In this document: positions 1 through 6,430 of the stretch, in pieces
How the letters are laid out: every line of letters starts with the position of its first letter
Position numbering within the stretch: position 1 is the first letter of the stretch
From: Candidatus Nanopelagicales bacterium
Lineage (GTDB): Bacteria > Actinomycetota > Actinomycetes > S36-B12
Direction of reading: 5' to 3'
DNA: 9,795 bases
NCBI GenBank assembly: GCA_023264215.1
Contig: JALQSY010000055.1
Coordinates: forward strand, 1-9,795
The notes under the pieces: model-generated
What the model was told of the DNA's origin: nothing
Seen by the model: the letters and a program-made list of their open reading frames with translations, nothing else
Databases searched by the model: none
Translations under genes and position numbers: made by a program

Positions 1-91
1 GGAGCGCCGCGATGTTGATCAGGCGAGACAGGACCACGGCCCGATCCGGGTCCATGGCCCAGCGGGTCCCGGGGGCGTGCGGAGTCGTCAT
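1..91 (-). CDS. Probable DsbB-like disulfide bond formation protein, N-terminal fragment
   Basis: Only the first 30 codons lie in the window; the rest runs off the left edge. The ATG at 91-89 is preceded by AGGGG (103-99) with seven bases between, and this site overlaps the TAG stop of the upstream small gene, which supports the start. The visible peptide starts MTTPHAPGTRW and continues with a segment turning hydrophobic (VVLSRLINIAAL, residues 19-30), which looks like the beginning of a first membrane helix. The DsbB assignment is mainly inference from context: from memory, small DUF5993 membrane proteins often sit beside DsbB-family genes, whose products reoxidise periplasmic or extracytoplasmic thiol oxidases with quinone. 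No CxxC motif can be seen because that part is outside the window. It could be another small membrane protein. Confidence 0.42.
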   Translation of the reverse strand, partial: MTTPHAPGTRWAMDPDRAVVLSRLINIAAL

Positions 92-101
92 CGGTGAGCC
101 C

Positions 102-254
102 CTAGAAGTTCAGTGGGATGGGATCGGTCATGTGAAGGCGCAGGACGAACAGCGTGTACGCGAGATTGGCCAGGGCCAGCAGTGGCGTCCAGCGCCAACC
201 TCGGAAGATGCCCACGAAGACCACGAGCCAGACGACGAACATCAAGAGCATCAC
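102..254 (-). CDS. Small two-helix membrane protein, DUF5993-like
   Basis: A 50-residue protein read from GTG at 254 (an ATG at 251 follows at once). It has two hydrophobic segments, about residues 2-16 (LLMFVVWLVVFVGIF) and 25-39 (LLALANLAYTLFVLR), separated by a short basic turn RGWRW, and ends in TDPIPLNF. This overall form, about 50 residues with a terminal T-D-x-[IL]-P-L-x-F, matches my memory of DUF5993. Function is unknown. The start was chosen because TACGGT lies exactly six bases upstream of the GTG, as at three other genes here; the in-frame ATG at 293 would add 13 polar residues not expected for the family. It is followed after ten bases by the DsbB-like gene, so the two are likely co-transcribed and may act together in extracytoplasmic thiol chemistry (inference). 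Confidence 0.68.
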   Translation of the reverse strand: MMLLMFVVWLVVFVGIFRGWRWTPLLALANLAYTLFVLRLHMTDPIPLNF

Positions 255-260
255 GGCGCC

Positions 261-266
261 ACCGTA
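261..266 (-). promoter_or_regulatory. Putative -10 element of a leaderless transcript for the DUF5993-like gene
   Basis: On the minus strand TACGGT is followed by six bases (GGCGCC, 260-255) and then GTG (254-252). A TANNNT hexamer this close to the start would put the transcription start at or next to the start codon. No clear -35 element is seen. A strong purine run (GGAGGAGGG) lies just upstream but is too far from any in-frame start to act as an ordinary ribosome binding site. Confidence 0.45.
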
Positions 267-317
267 GGCCCTCCTCCCACGCCGATCAAGCATCTGCGGC
301 CCCGTCGTCGCATCCCC

Positions 318-323
318 TAGGCT
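318..323 (+). promoter_or_regulatory. Putative -10 element of a leaderless transcript for the oxidoreductase operon
   Basis: TAGGCT is followed by CGGGGC (324-329) and ATG at 330, so transcription would begin at about the A of the start codon. No recognisable -35 hexamer is present at the usual distance. This places the operon's promoter between the two divergent units and supports translation of the first gene from 330, including its long N-terminal extension. Confidence 0.5.
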
Positions 324-329
324 CGGGGC

Positions 330-1739
330 ATGCCCGATCTGCTCGCATGGGAACGCGTCACCGACCAGGCACCCACGATCGCGATCCTGTCCGGCGAGTC
401 CCTCCGGCACCGCCTTGGTCCCGCATCCACCTCGCTCCCCGAGCACGAACTGCGCGTGCGATCCGCCATCGCCGGGTGGCCGCGCGGCGACGTCCTCGTG
501 CGCGCCGCCCCGTTCACCGGCCTGCCCGCCGATTCGGCGGCGGCCGTCTTCGCCCACGGCCAGGACGATCACGGGCTCATCGCCGTCCTGCCCGACGGGT
601 CCCTCGGAGTCGCTCTGGACGACGACGACCCGGCATGGCAGGACCCGCGGATCCTGGAACTCCTGGTGCTCGCCAGCGCCCCCGGCGAGCCACGGGAACT
701 CGGTGTGGGTCTGCTCGGGTACGGCGCCATCGGCGCCGAGCATGCGGAAGCGATCACGGCTACCCCGGGACTGCGCCTCGTGGCCGTGGCCGACACCTCG
801 TCCGCGCGGCTGGACTCCGCCCGCACCGCGTGGCCCGGGATCGACGCCTTCGCCCGGGCCGATGATCTCCTGGCCCACGGGTCCGTGGACGTCGTCATCG
901 TCTCCACGCCTCCGAGCAGTCATGCCCAGTGGGCGGCCGCCGCGCTCGATGCTGGCAAGCACGTCGTGGTGGAGAAGCCCATGGCCCTGACCTCGCAGGA
1001 GTGCGATGAGCTCTTGCAGGCGGGGGCGCAGGCGGGGCTCACCGTCGCGGTGTACCAGAACCGGCGCTTCGATCCCGACTACCGCCTGATCCGAGCGGCG
1101 GTCGACGCCGGACGGATCGGAGACGTGTTCCACCTCGAGGCCTTCGTCGGGGGCTACGGCCACCCGTGCAACTACTGGCACTCCGAGGCATCGGTCTCAG
1201 GCGGCGCGCTCTTCGACTGGGGGTCGCACGTCATCGACCAGGTCCTCGACCTCATGGACGGGGACGTGGACACGGTCTCGGCGATCAATCACAAGCGCGT
1301 GTGGCATGACGTCACCAACGCCGACCAGGCGCGGATGACACTGCACTTCAGCGACGGCCGAGAAGCGACGTTCATCTACTCGGACCTGGCGGCCGCCCTC
1401 AAGCCGCGCTGGTACGTCCTGGGCACGCACGGGGCCATCACCGGCGAGTGGCGCCGTGAGTCCGTGATCGGACGCAGCGCCATCGGAACGCTCGCGGAGG
1501 ACGTCCTGGCGCCGGCCGACTCCCCGCCGCGGATCTCGCTGCACTCACCTTCGGGTGATGTCACCGTCCTCGCGCCGCCACCCCACGAACCCCACCCCTT
1601 CCACAGCGACCTGGCACTCGCGCTGCGATTCGGGATCATTCCCCGCGTGCGAGGTGAGCAATCACGACGTGTCGTCGCGATGCTCCAGGCCGCGGAGGAG
1701 TCCGCGGCGCTCGGCGGCCAGCCGGTGAAGCCGTCATGA
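330..1739 (+). CDS. Gfo/Idh/MocA-family oxidoreductase with N-terminal extension
   Basis: A 469-residue NAD(P)-dependent dehydrogenase of the glucose-fructose oxidoreductase/inositol dehydrogenase type. The Rossmann dinucleotide loop is at residues 128-135 (LLGYGAIG), the conserved EKP, whose lysine is part of the active site in this family, at 215-217, and the C-terminal substrate domain carries GGALFDWGSH at 291-300, with D296 and H300 in the usual catalytic positions. Most relatives begin a few residues before the Rossmann loop and are 320-400 residues long; here about 120 residues precede it. That part has the same GC-rich third codon positions as the rest and no domain I recognise. The start at 330 is backed by a -10-like hexamer six bases upstream; an alternative would be GTG at 708. 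The gene is first of three, overlapping the next by ATGA (1736-1739). The substrate, probably a sugar, polyol or related acid, cannot be told from the sequence. Confidence 0.88.
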   Translation: MPDLLAWERVTDQAPTIAILSGESLRHRLGPASTSLPEHELRVRSAIAGWPRGDVLVRAAPFTGLPADSAAAVFAHGQDDHGLIAVLPDGSLGVALDDDDPAWQDPRILELLVLASAPGEPRELGVGLLGYGAIGAEHAEAITATPGLRLVAVADTSSARLDSARTAWPGIDAFARADDLLAHGSVDVVIVSTPPSSHAQWAAAALDAGKHVVVEKPMALTSQECDELLQAGAQAGLTVAVYQNRRFDPDYRLIRAAVDAGRIGDVFHLEAFVGGYGHPCNYWHSEASVSGGALFDWGSHVIDQVLDLMDGDVDTVSAINHKRVWHDVTNADQARMTLHFSDGREATFIYSDLAAALKPRWYVLGTHGAITGEWRRESVIGRSAIGTLAEDVLAPADSPPRISLHSPSGDVTVLAPPPHEPHPFHSDLALALRFGIIPRVRGEQSRRVVAMLQAAEESAALGGQPVKPS

Positions 1740-2701
1740 CGCCGACCCGATGGGCGCTGCTCGGGGCGGGCTGGATCTCTCGGCGAGCGATCGCGCCGGC
1801 AATCCACAGCGCTGCGGGCGCCAGCCTGGATGTCGTCGCGGCCCGGGACCGTGGACGCGCGGCGGCCCTGACCCCGCGTCGGCTCGCCACGGACGACTAC
1901 GCCGCAGCAGTGTCCGATCCCGATATCGACGCGGTCTACGTCGCCCTGTCCAATGACGGCCATCAGCCGTGGGCCGAGCGCGCCCTCCGCGAGGGCAAGG
2001 CGGTGCTGTGCGAGAAGCCGCTCGGACGTGACGCCGCCGAGGCGCGCGCCATGCGCGAGGTCGCCGCTCAGACGGGTGGCATCCTCGTGGAAGCGACGTG
2101 GAACCTGTGGCATCCGAGGACGGCGCGCGCTGCGGCGCTGCTCGCCAGCGATGCGATCGGCCAGGTCGCGCACGTCAGCGGGGCATTCGTCTTCGACGGG
2201 GTCGCCGAGGGCAACTACCGGCTCGACCCAGCCCTCGGCGGCGGGGCTCTGCTCGATGTCGGCTGCTACCCGCTGACCGGCGCCGCCTGGGCCACGGGCG
2301 GCCGCGACGTGCGCGTCACCGATGTCGACACGGTCATCGGGCCGACGGGCGTCGACCTCACCACGCGCGCGAGCCTGACACTGGGCACCGTGCCCATCGA
2401 TGTGCGCGCGAGTTTCATCGAGACGGCCTACGAGAGCCTCACGATCGAGGGCGAGCACGGGCTTGTGGAGTTCACCGGCAGCGATGCCTACACATCATGG
2501 CTGAGGCCCAGTGCTCTTCGGGTACTCGATCGCGATGGCGAGCGTGTCGAGCACTTCGCGCCCGTGGATCCCTACCGGCTCATGGTCGAGCATTTCTCGG
2601 CCGCGATTCGCGGCGACGGCGGCTGGCTGCCCGATCCCGCGTGGTCGCTGACCGTGGCTGATGCCATGGACGCCATCGCGCGGGCGGGTCGGCCGCGATG
2701 A
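1736..2701 (+). CDS. Gfo/Idh/MocA-family oxidoreductase, second copy in operon
   Basis: A 321-residue cytosolic NAD(P)-dependent dehydrogenase. The Rossmann loop is LLGAGWIS at residues 8-15, with serine in place of the third glycine of GxGxxG, a position that also varies in known relatives. CEKP is at 92-95. The C-terminal domain has GGGALLDVGCYPL at 168-180, with D174 and a tyrosine (Y178) where the first protein has histidine; this DvGcY form is typical of the dimeric dihydrodiol/xylose dehydrogenase-like branch. The two oxidoreductases of this operon are therefore different branches, not a recent duplication, and probably act on different substrates or steps. The start ATG overlaps the previous stop (ATGA, 1736-1739), and its own stop overlaps the next start (ATGA, 2698-2701), so translation is likely coupled along the operon. 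No strong ribosome binding site is seen. Confidence 0.9.
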   Translation: MTPTRWALLGAGWISRRAIAPAIHSAAGASLDVVAARDRGRAAALTPRRLATDDYAAAVSDPDIDAVYVALSNDGHQPWAERALREGKAVLCEKPLGRDAAEARAMREVAAQTGGILVEATWNLWHPRTARAAALLASDAIGQVAHVSGAFVFDGVAEGNYRLDPALGGGALLDVGCYPLTGAAWATGGRDVRVTDVDTVIGPTGVDLTTRASLTLGTVPIDVRASFIETAYESLTIEGEHGLVEFTGSDAYTSWLRPSALRVLDRDGERVEHFAPVDPYRLMVEHFSAAIRGDGGWLPDPAWSLTVADAMDAIARAGRPR

Positions 2702-3486
2702 CCGACGCCGAGGGTGCCGTCGTCGTCGACGTGACGGACAACGTCGCGCTCATCACGTTGAACCGCCCCGATCGCCTCAACGCACTGACACCGCAGATGG
2801 GTGCGGAGTACGCCGCGGCGCTGCGTCGGGCGGACGCAGACCCGGATGTGCGCGTCGCCGTCGTCACCGGCGCGGGGCGGGGGTTCTGCTCGGGTGCGGA
2901 CCTGAGCGTGCTGGCACAGGGATCGGACGCCCTCGACGGATTCGTCGCCCAGACGACCGAGGAGGACCTGCCCACCTCCGCGCTGACCGTGGGCATACCG
3001 GTGGTCATGGCCGTCAATGGCCCTGCGGCAGGGCTCGGCTTCGTCATCGCCCTGACCGGCGACGTCTGCTTCGCGTCCCCGCAGGCCCGATTCATCTCGG
3101 CGTTCTCACGACTGGGCCTGGTCGCCGAGTACGGCATCGCGTGGCTGCTGCCTCGGCTCGTGGGTCGCCAGCGCGCGGCGGAGATCCTGCTGAGCGGCAG
3201 GCCGATCGATGCCGAGGAGGCGCACCGGCTGGGGCTCGTGCAATCCATCCATGACCCGGTGCTCGACGCGGCACTGGACTGGGCTCGCGATGTCGCCGCG
3301 CACTGCTCGCCGTCGTCGTTGCGCACCATCAAGCGACAGCTCAGCGAGGCCGACAGTGCGGACCTCGCGGAGAGCACCGCGCACAGCCTGAGGCTGATGC
3401 GGGAGTCCTTCCGCGGCCCTGACCTCGCGGAGGCACTGACCGCGAAGGTCGAGCGCCGCCCGCCGGCCTTCCCGCCGTCGACCTAG
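2698..3486 (+). CDS. Enoyl-CoA hydratase/isomerase (crotonase) family protein
   Basis: A 262-residue crotonase-fold enzyme acting on a CoA thioester, length normal for the family. Oxyanion-hole segments are FCSGADL (63-69) and NGPAAGLGF (107-115). The region that holds the two catalytic glutamates of classical hydratases reads FSRLGLVAEYG (136-146): the first glutamate position is not acidic, while E144 sits where PaaG-type isomerases have their aspartate. This favours an isomerase or other crotonase reaction over plain trans-2-enoyl-CoA hydration, but does not prove it. The usual LLPRLVG (150-156) and RPIDAEEAHRLGLV (168-181) segments follow. It is the last gene of the three-gene operon, starting in an ATGA overlap. 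Its link to two sugar-type dehydrogenases is unusual and may point to breakdown of a compound handled first as a polyol or ring alcohol and later as a CoA ester. Its stop shares a CTAG with the convergent DUF4916 gene. Confidence 0.9.
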   Translation: MTDAEGAVVVDVTDNVALITLNRPDRLNALTPQMGAEYAAALRRADADPDVRVAVVTGAGRGFCSGADLSVLAQGSDALDGFVAQTTEEDLPTSALTVGIPVVMAVNGPAAGLGFVIALTGDVCFASPQARFISAFSRLGLVAEYGIAWLLPRLVGRQRAAEILLSGRPIDAEEAHRLGLVQSIHDPVLDAALDWARDVAAHCSPSSLRTIKRQLSEADSADLAESTAHSLRLMRESFRGPDLAEALTAKVERRPPAFPPST

Positions 3487-3490
3487 TCGA
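3478..3490. repeat. Short inverted repeat around shared stop codons
   Basis: TCGAC (3478-3482) and GTCGA (3486-3490) are perfect inverted arms around CTA. The CTAG at 3483-3486 supplies TAG for the crotonase gene on the plus strand and TAG for the DUF4916 gene on the minus strand. The five-pair arm with a three-base centre is too short for a strong terminator and has no T-run. Confidence 0.5.
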
Positions 3491-4019
3491 GCTGCCCCGC
3501 ATAGGCCAGGGCCAGTCGCACGAGTCGACCCTGGCCTCCGGTCATCTCCGCCTGGAAGGTCTCGGACGCTGCTTCCTGGGGTGAGATCCAGGTGAGGTCC
3601 AAGGAGTCCTGGCTCGGCGCGCAGTCGCCGTCGCACGGGACGACGTAGGCCAGGCTCACCGCGTGCTGCCGCGGATCGTGGTAGCCGGTGACCGACGGGT
3701 CGGGGAAGTACTCGGCTACGGTGAAGGGCGTGGGATCGACCGGCAGGCGCGGGAGGGCGACCGGGCCCAGGTCCTTCTCGATGTGTCGTAGCAGCGCCTC
3801 TCGGAGCCTCTCGCCGTAGAGCACGCGGCCCGACACGAGCGCCCGGCTGATCGAGCCGTCCGGCATGGCCCGCAGCAGGAGGCCGATCGACGTGATGGTC
3901 CCGAGGGCGTCGACCCTGACGGGGACGGCCTCCACGTAGACGATGGGGAGCCGCTCGCGTGCCTGCTCGAGCTCGTCGGCGCTCAGCCAGGAACTGCGCA
4001 CGTCAAGCATGTCGCTCAT
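3483..4019 (-). CDS. DUF4916 Nudix-like protein
   Basis: A 178-residue protein. The start is the ATG at 4019-4017, because GGAGGGG (4032-4026) lies six bases upstream; the in-frame ATG at 4025 would touch this site directly and is unlikely. From memory the sequence fits DUF4916, an actinobacterial Nudix-related family: an N-terminal helix region ([20 protein letters not shown]), a strand with [11 protein letters not shown], then the Nudix-box region, then the family-like segment [19 protein letters not shown]. In the box, counted from the first of the two ATGs, G66 and E72 of GX5E are kept, but the REUXEE part reads R80-H-I-E-K-D: two of the metal-binding glutamates are H and K and the last is D. 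Pyrophosphohydrolase activity is therefore doubtful and a binding or regulatory role is possible. It is convergent with the crotonase gene and divergent from msrB. Confidence 0.78.
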   Translation of the reverse strand: MSDMLDVRSSWLSADELEQARERLPIVYVEAVPVRVDALGTITSIGLLLRAMPDGSISRALVSGRVLYGERLREALLRHIEKDLGPVALPRLPVDPTPFTVAEYFPDPSVTGYHDPRQHAVSLAYVVPCDGDCAPSQDSLDLTWISPQEAASETFQAEMTGGQGRLVRLALAYAGQLD

Positions 4020-4025
4020 CGTCAT

Positions 4026-4032
4026 CCCCTCC
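4026..4032 (-). promoter_or_regulatory. Ribosome binding site fixing the DUF4916 start
   Basis: Minus-strand GGAGGGG, six bases before the ATG at 4019. Spacing is optimal for that ATG and zero for the earlier in-frame ATG at 4025, so it decides between the two starts. Confidence 0.75.
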
Positions 4033-4064
4033 ACTCCCGGTTCGCCCCCGGTGCGCCATCGTCC

Positions 4065-4070
4065 TACCCT
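4065..4070 (+). promoter_or_regulatory. Putative -10 element of a leaderless msrB transcript
   Basis: TACCCT is followed by GGCGGC (4071-4076) and the msrB ATG at 4077. Upstream TTCGCC (4041-4046) is at a plausible -35 distance (18 bases) but is a weak match. On the other strand TACAGT (4088-4083) could be a -10 for the divergent DUF4916 gene, which would make the two promoters overlap; that second assignment is weak. Confidence 0.5.
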
Positions 4071-4076
4071 GGCGGC

Positions 4077-4535
4077 ATGCCGACTGTAGAGCCCCGACGC
4101 CCCGATGGAAGCGACTACCCCGCTGCGCGCTCCGAGGACGAATGGCGCGAGCGCCTCGGCGCCGTCGAGTACGCCGTGCTCCGGGAAGCCGGCACGGAGC
4201 CGCCCTGGTCGGGCGAGTACGTCGGCACGAAGGCCGAGGGCACCTACTCCTGCCGCGCGTGCGGGGCGGAGCTCTTCCGGTCCCAGGCGAAGTTCGACTC
4301 CCACTGCGGCTGGCCCTCCTTCTACACCCCCCTCGCGGGGGATGCGGTGATCGAGATCGTCGATCGCAGTCACGGGATGGTGCGCACCGAAGTGCGCTGT
4401 GCCTCGTGCGGCAGCCACCTCGGCCACGTCTTCGAGGGCGAGGGCTACGACACGCCGACGGACCTGCGCTACTGCATCAACAGCGTCTGCCTCACGCTCG
4501 CAGACGCACCTTCCGCCGACGCCGCTCGCGACTGA
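4077..4535 (+). CDS. msrB: Peptide-methionine (R)-S-oxide reductase MsrB
   Basis: A 152-residue cytosolic enzyme that reduces the R form of methionine sulfoxide in proteins, using thioredoxin, to repair oxidative damage. All signature elements are present: an N-terminal helix region with W23 and L35[10 protein letters not shown]45; two zinc-binding pairs, C59/C62 (SCRACG) and C108/C111 (RCASCG); CGWPSF at 77-82; HLGHVF at 114-119; and the catalytic cysteine C133 in RYCINS. C77 lies 56 residues before C133, about where the resolving cysteine of two-cysteine MsrB proteins is found, so a disulfide cycle is likely. Length is normal for single-domain MsrB. No MsrA domain or signal peptide is attached. 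The gene is transcribed alone or with the downstream pair, from an apparent leaderless promoter. Nothing in the sequence shows oxidative-stress control directly. Confidence 0.97.
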   Translation: MPTVEPRRPDGSDYPAARSEDEWRERLGAVEYAVLREAGTEPPWSGEYVGTKAEGTYSCRACGAELFRSQAKFDSHCGWPSFYTPLAGDAVIEIVDRSHGMVRTEVRCASCGSHLGHVFEGEGYDTPTDLRYCINSVCLTLADAPSADAARD

Positions 4536-4589
4536 TCGCACCCCTCGTGGGCCACGGCGTGGGTCCGCCCCGGAGGGCCTGCGGCGTCG

Positions 4590-4595
4590 TACCCT
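4590..4595 (+). promoter_or_regulatory. Putative -10 element of a leaderless transcript for DUF3000-RNase D
   Basis: TACCCT, identical to the msrB hexamer, is followed by GCCGAG (4596-4601) and GTG at 4602. The 66-base gap 4536-4601 holds this element and a weak GCCC/GGGC inverted pair near 4567-4578, but no convincing terminator for msrB, so read-through from msrB is possible. Confidence 0.5.
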
Positions 4596-4601
4596 GCCGA
4601 G

Positions 4602-5180
4602 GTGACATCCGGCGCCGCCAGCTTCGATCGGGCGCTCGCCAGCCTGCGGGCGGTGCGCCTGCGACCGGAACTCTCGCTGGACGAGGGCCCTGCCCCCCAG
4701 CGGTTGGCCCCTCACGCGGTGGCGCTCACGGCGGAGTTTCTCGAGGACGATGAGGAGCTCGCCTCCGGACGCTTCGTCCTGCTCCACGATCCCGATGGCG
4801 TGGATGCCTGGGAGGGCGACTTCCGCGCGGTCATCTTCATCCGGGCGACCCTCGAACCCGACCTGGCCACCGACCCGCTGCTCACGGGGGTGGCCTGGGC
4901 GTGGCTGCTCGAGGCCCTCGATGAGCGTGCCGGACCCCGGCAGGCGCTGGGAGGCACCGTCACCCGGGTGATGAGCGAGTCCTTCGGGTCGCTCGGCGAT
5001 CGCGACGTCCACGGGATGGTGGAGATCCGCGCGTCCTGGACGCCCACGGGCCAGCCCGAGGACATGGGGGGCGAGGTGGAGGCGTGGGGAGCAGCTCTCG
5101 CCCAGGCCGCGGGACTGCTGCCGCTGCCGCCCGGCGTGGCCACGCTGTCGCCCTCACGCCGGTCCGGCTCGCTCACGTGA
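4602..5180 (+). CDS. DUF3000 family protein
   Basis: A 192-residue protein of unknown function. It follows the DUF3000 pattern I know from actinobacteria nearly from end to end: FDRALASLRAVRLRPELSLD (residues 8-27), APQRLAPHAVALTAE (31-45), LASGRFVLLHDPDGVDAW, a central LEPDLATDPLL, then GTVTRVMSESFG, VEIRASWTPTG and the C-terminal LPLPPGV. No catalytic motif, metal site, signal peptide or membrane segment is visible; several strands with conserved acidic residues suggest a soluble alpha/beta protein. The GTG start is supported by a -10-like hexamer six bases upstream and by the family's N-terminus. Its stop TGA (5178-5180) overlaps the GTG start of the RNase D gene (GTGA), suggesting fixed production ratios and perhaps a role in RNA metabolism (inference from context only). 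Confidence 0.93.
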   Translation: MTSGAASFDRALASLRAVRLRPELSLDEGPAPQRLAPHAVALTAEFLEDDEELASGRFVLLHDPDGVDAWEGDFRAVIFIRATLEPDLATDPLLTGVAWAWLLEALDERAGPRQALGGTVTRVMSESFGSLGDRDVHGMVEIRASWTPTGQPEDMGGEVEAWGAALAQAAGLLPLPPGVATLSPSRRSGSLT

Positions 5181-6424
5181 GCCCTGCATCTCGCGCGGAT
5201 GGGCCGGTCGATGCCGATGCGGTTGCCGACGCTGCGGTGCTGCCGCCCGTCGAACTCCTCGACGGCATCCCCGACGTGGTGCGCGACGAGGCCTCCCTCG
5301 CACGTGCCATCGATGCGCTGGCGAACGGGCAGGGCCCGGTGGCCGTCGACGCCGAGCGAGCCTCCGGCTTCAAGTACGGCCAGCGCGCGTATCTGGTCCA
5401 GTTCTTCCGCCGCGGCGGAGGCACCTGGCTGATCGATCCCACGGCGTTCGCCGATCTCGCCGCACTCGCCGAGGCGATCGGCGATACGACCTGGATCCTG
5501 CACGCGGCTTCGCAGGATCTGCCGTGCCTGCGCGACGTCGGCCTGGCTCCCACCGTGATCTTCGACACCGAGCTCGCCGCACGCCTGCTCGGTCGGGATC
5601 GCGTGGGCCTCGGGCCGCTGGTGGAGAGCGAACTCGGCCTCCACCTCGCGAAGGGCCACGGCGCGGCGGACTGGTCCCGTCGCCCGCTGCCGGACGACTG
5701 GCTGCGCTACGCCGCGCTGGACGTCGAGGTGCTCGTCGACCTCTACGACATCCTCGCGGCCGAGCTCATCGAGGCAGGCAAGGACACCTGGGCGGCCGAG
5801 GAGTTCGCCGCCGTGCGCGACTCTCCCCCTCCTGCTGCGCGCAAGGACCCATGGCGGCGCACATCCGGCCTGCACAAGGTCCGCGGCCGTCGTCAGCTGG
5901 CGATCGTGCGCGCACTGTGGGAGTCCCGCGACTCGCTGGCCGCGAAGCTCGATCTCAGTCCCGGCAGGCTGCTTCCGGACGCGGCGATAGTCGCGGCCGC
6001 GATCGCCCAGCCCGCCAGCGCCGAAGCCCTGTCGGCGCTCCCGGAGTTCGGCAAGGGCAATGCCGCCAAGCACGCGGCGCGCTGGTGGCGCGCGGTCCAG
6101 GCAGCCGTCGCACTGCCCGAATCCGACCTGCCCGCACAGGCCCTTCCGTCGGACGGACCTCCCCCGCCGCGCCTGTGGCGCGACCGCAACCCCGAGGCCG
6201 CGGACCGCCTGGCGCGGGCGCGCGAGCTCCTCGCCGCCACGGCCGAACGCCTGACGATGCCCGTCGAGAACCTCCTCCCGCCCGATGCGGTCCGCCGGTG
6301 CGCCTGGAGTCCCCCCGAACCCGTCACCGCCGGTGCGGTGGCGACGGCCCTGCTCGAGGCCGGAGCCCGCCCGTGGCAGGTCGAGCTCACTGCGACCGAT
6401 CTCGCGGCCGCACTGACGGCCTAG
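5177..6424 (+). CDS. rnd: Ribonuclease D / HRDC-domain 3'-5' exonuclease
   Basis: A 415-residue cytosolic DEDDy 3'-5' exoribonuclease, expected to trim tRNA and other small RNA 3' ends. Counting from the GTG at 5177: Exo [11 protein letters not shown] with D58 and E60, Exo [12 protein letters not shown] with D114, Exo III YAALD with Y178 and D182, so all four metal-binding acids and the tyrosine are present. An HRDC domain follows the DPWRRTSG linker (about 224-305), and a C-terminal part of about 100 residues completes the actinobacterial form. The reading frame is open upstream to 5084, but that start would overlap DUF3000 by 97 bases and add low-complexity residues; GTG at 5177 gives the GTGA overlap typical of coupled genes. 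It is convergent with dxs, sharing a CTAG at 6421-6424. Confidence 0.95.
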   Translation: MSPASRADGPVDADAVADAAVLPPVELLDGIPDVVRDEASLARAIDALANGQGPVAVDAERASGFKYGQRAYLVQFFRRGGGTWLIDPTAFADLAALAEAIGDTTWILHAASQDLPCLRDVGLAPTVIFDTELAARLLGRDRVGLGPLVESELGLHLAKGHGAADWSRRPLPDDWLRYAALDVEVLVDLYDILAAELIEAGKDTWAAEEFAAVRDSPPPAARKDPWRRTSGLHKVRGRRQLAIVRALWESRDSLAAKLDLSPGRLLPDAAIVAAAIAQPASAEALSALPEFGKGNAAKHAARWWRAVQAAVALPESDLPAQALPSDGPPPPRLWRDRNPEAADRLARARELLAATAERLTMPVENLLPPDAVRRCAWSPPEPVTAGAVATALLEAGARPWQVELTATDLAAALTA

Positions 6425-6430
6425 GGGCCG
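6417..6430. terminator. Short GC hairpin holding both stop codons, possible weak bidirectional terminator
   Basis: CGGCC (6417-6421) and GGCCG (6426-6430) can pair around TAGG. The CTAG at 6421-6424 provides the stop of RNase D (plus) and of dxs (minus). The stem is only five pairs and no T-run follows on either strand, so a role in termination is uncertain. Confidence 0.3.

Noticed and set aside
12..320. Plus-strand frame of 102 codons at the left edge
   Set aside because: Charged, repetitive shadow of the two minus-strand membrane genes; no start signal.
255..1181. Minus-strand frame extending the small membrane protein upstream to 359 codons
   Set aside because: The upstream part is antisense to the first oxidoreductase. 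Only the last 50 codons look like a protein, with two membrane helices and a plausible start at 254.
4020..4025. ATG at 4025 as DUF4916 start
   Set aside because: The GGAGGGG site would touch this codon with no spacing, while it is six bases from the ATG at 4019.
4536..4601. Terminator after msrB
   Set aside because: Only a four-pair GCCC/GGGC arm and no T-run; not enough to call.
5084..5176. Upstream start for RNase D
   Set aside because: It would overlap DUF3000 by 97 bases and add alanine/arginine-rich residues absent from the family; GTG at 5177 forms a GTGA overlap.
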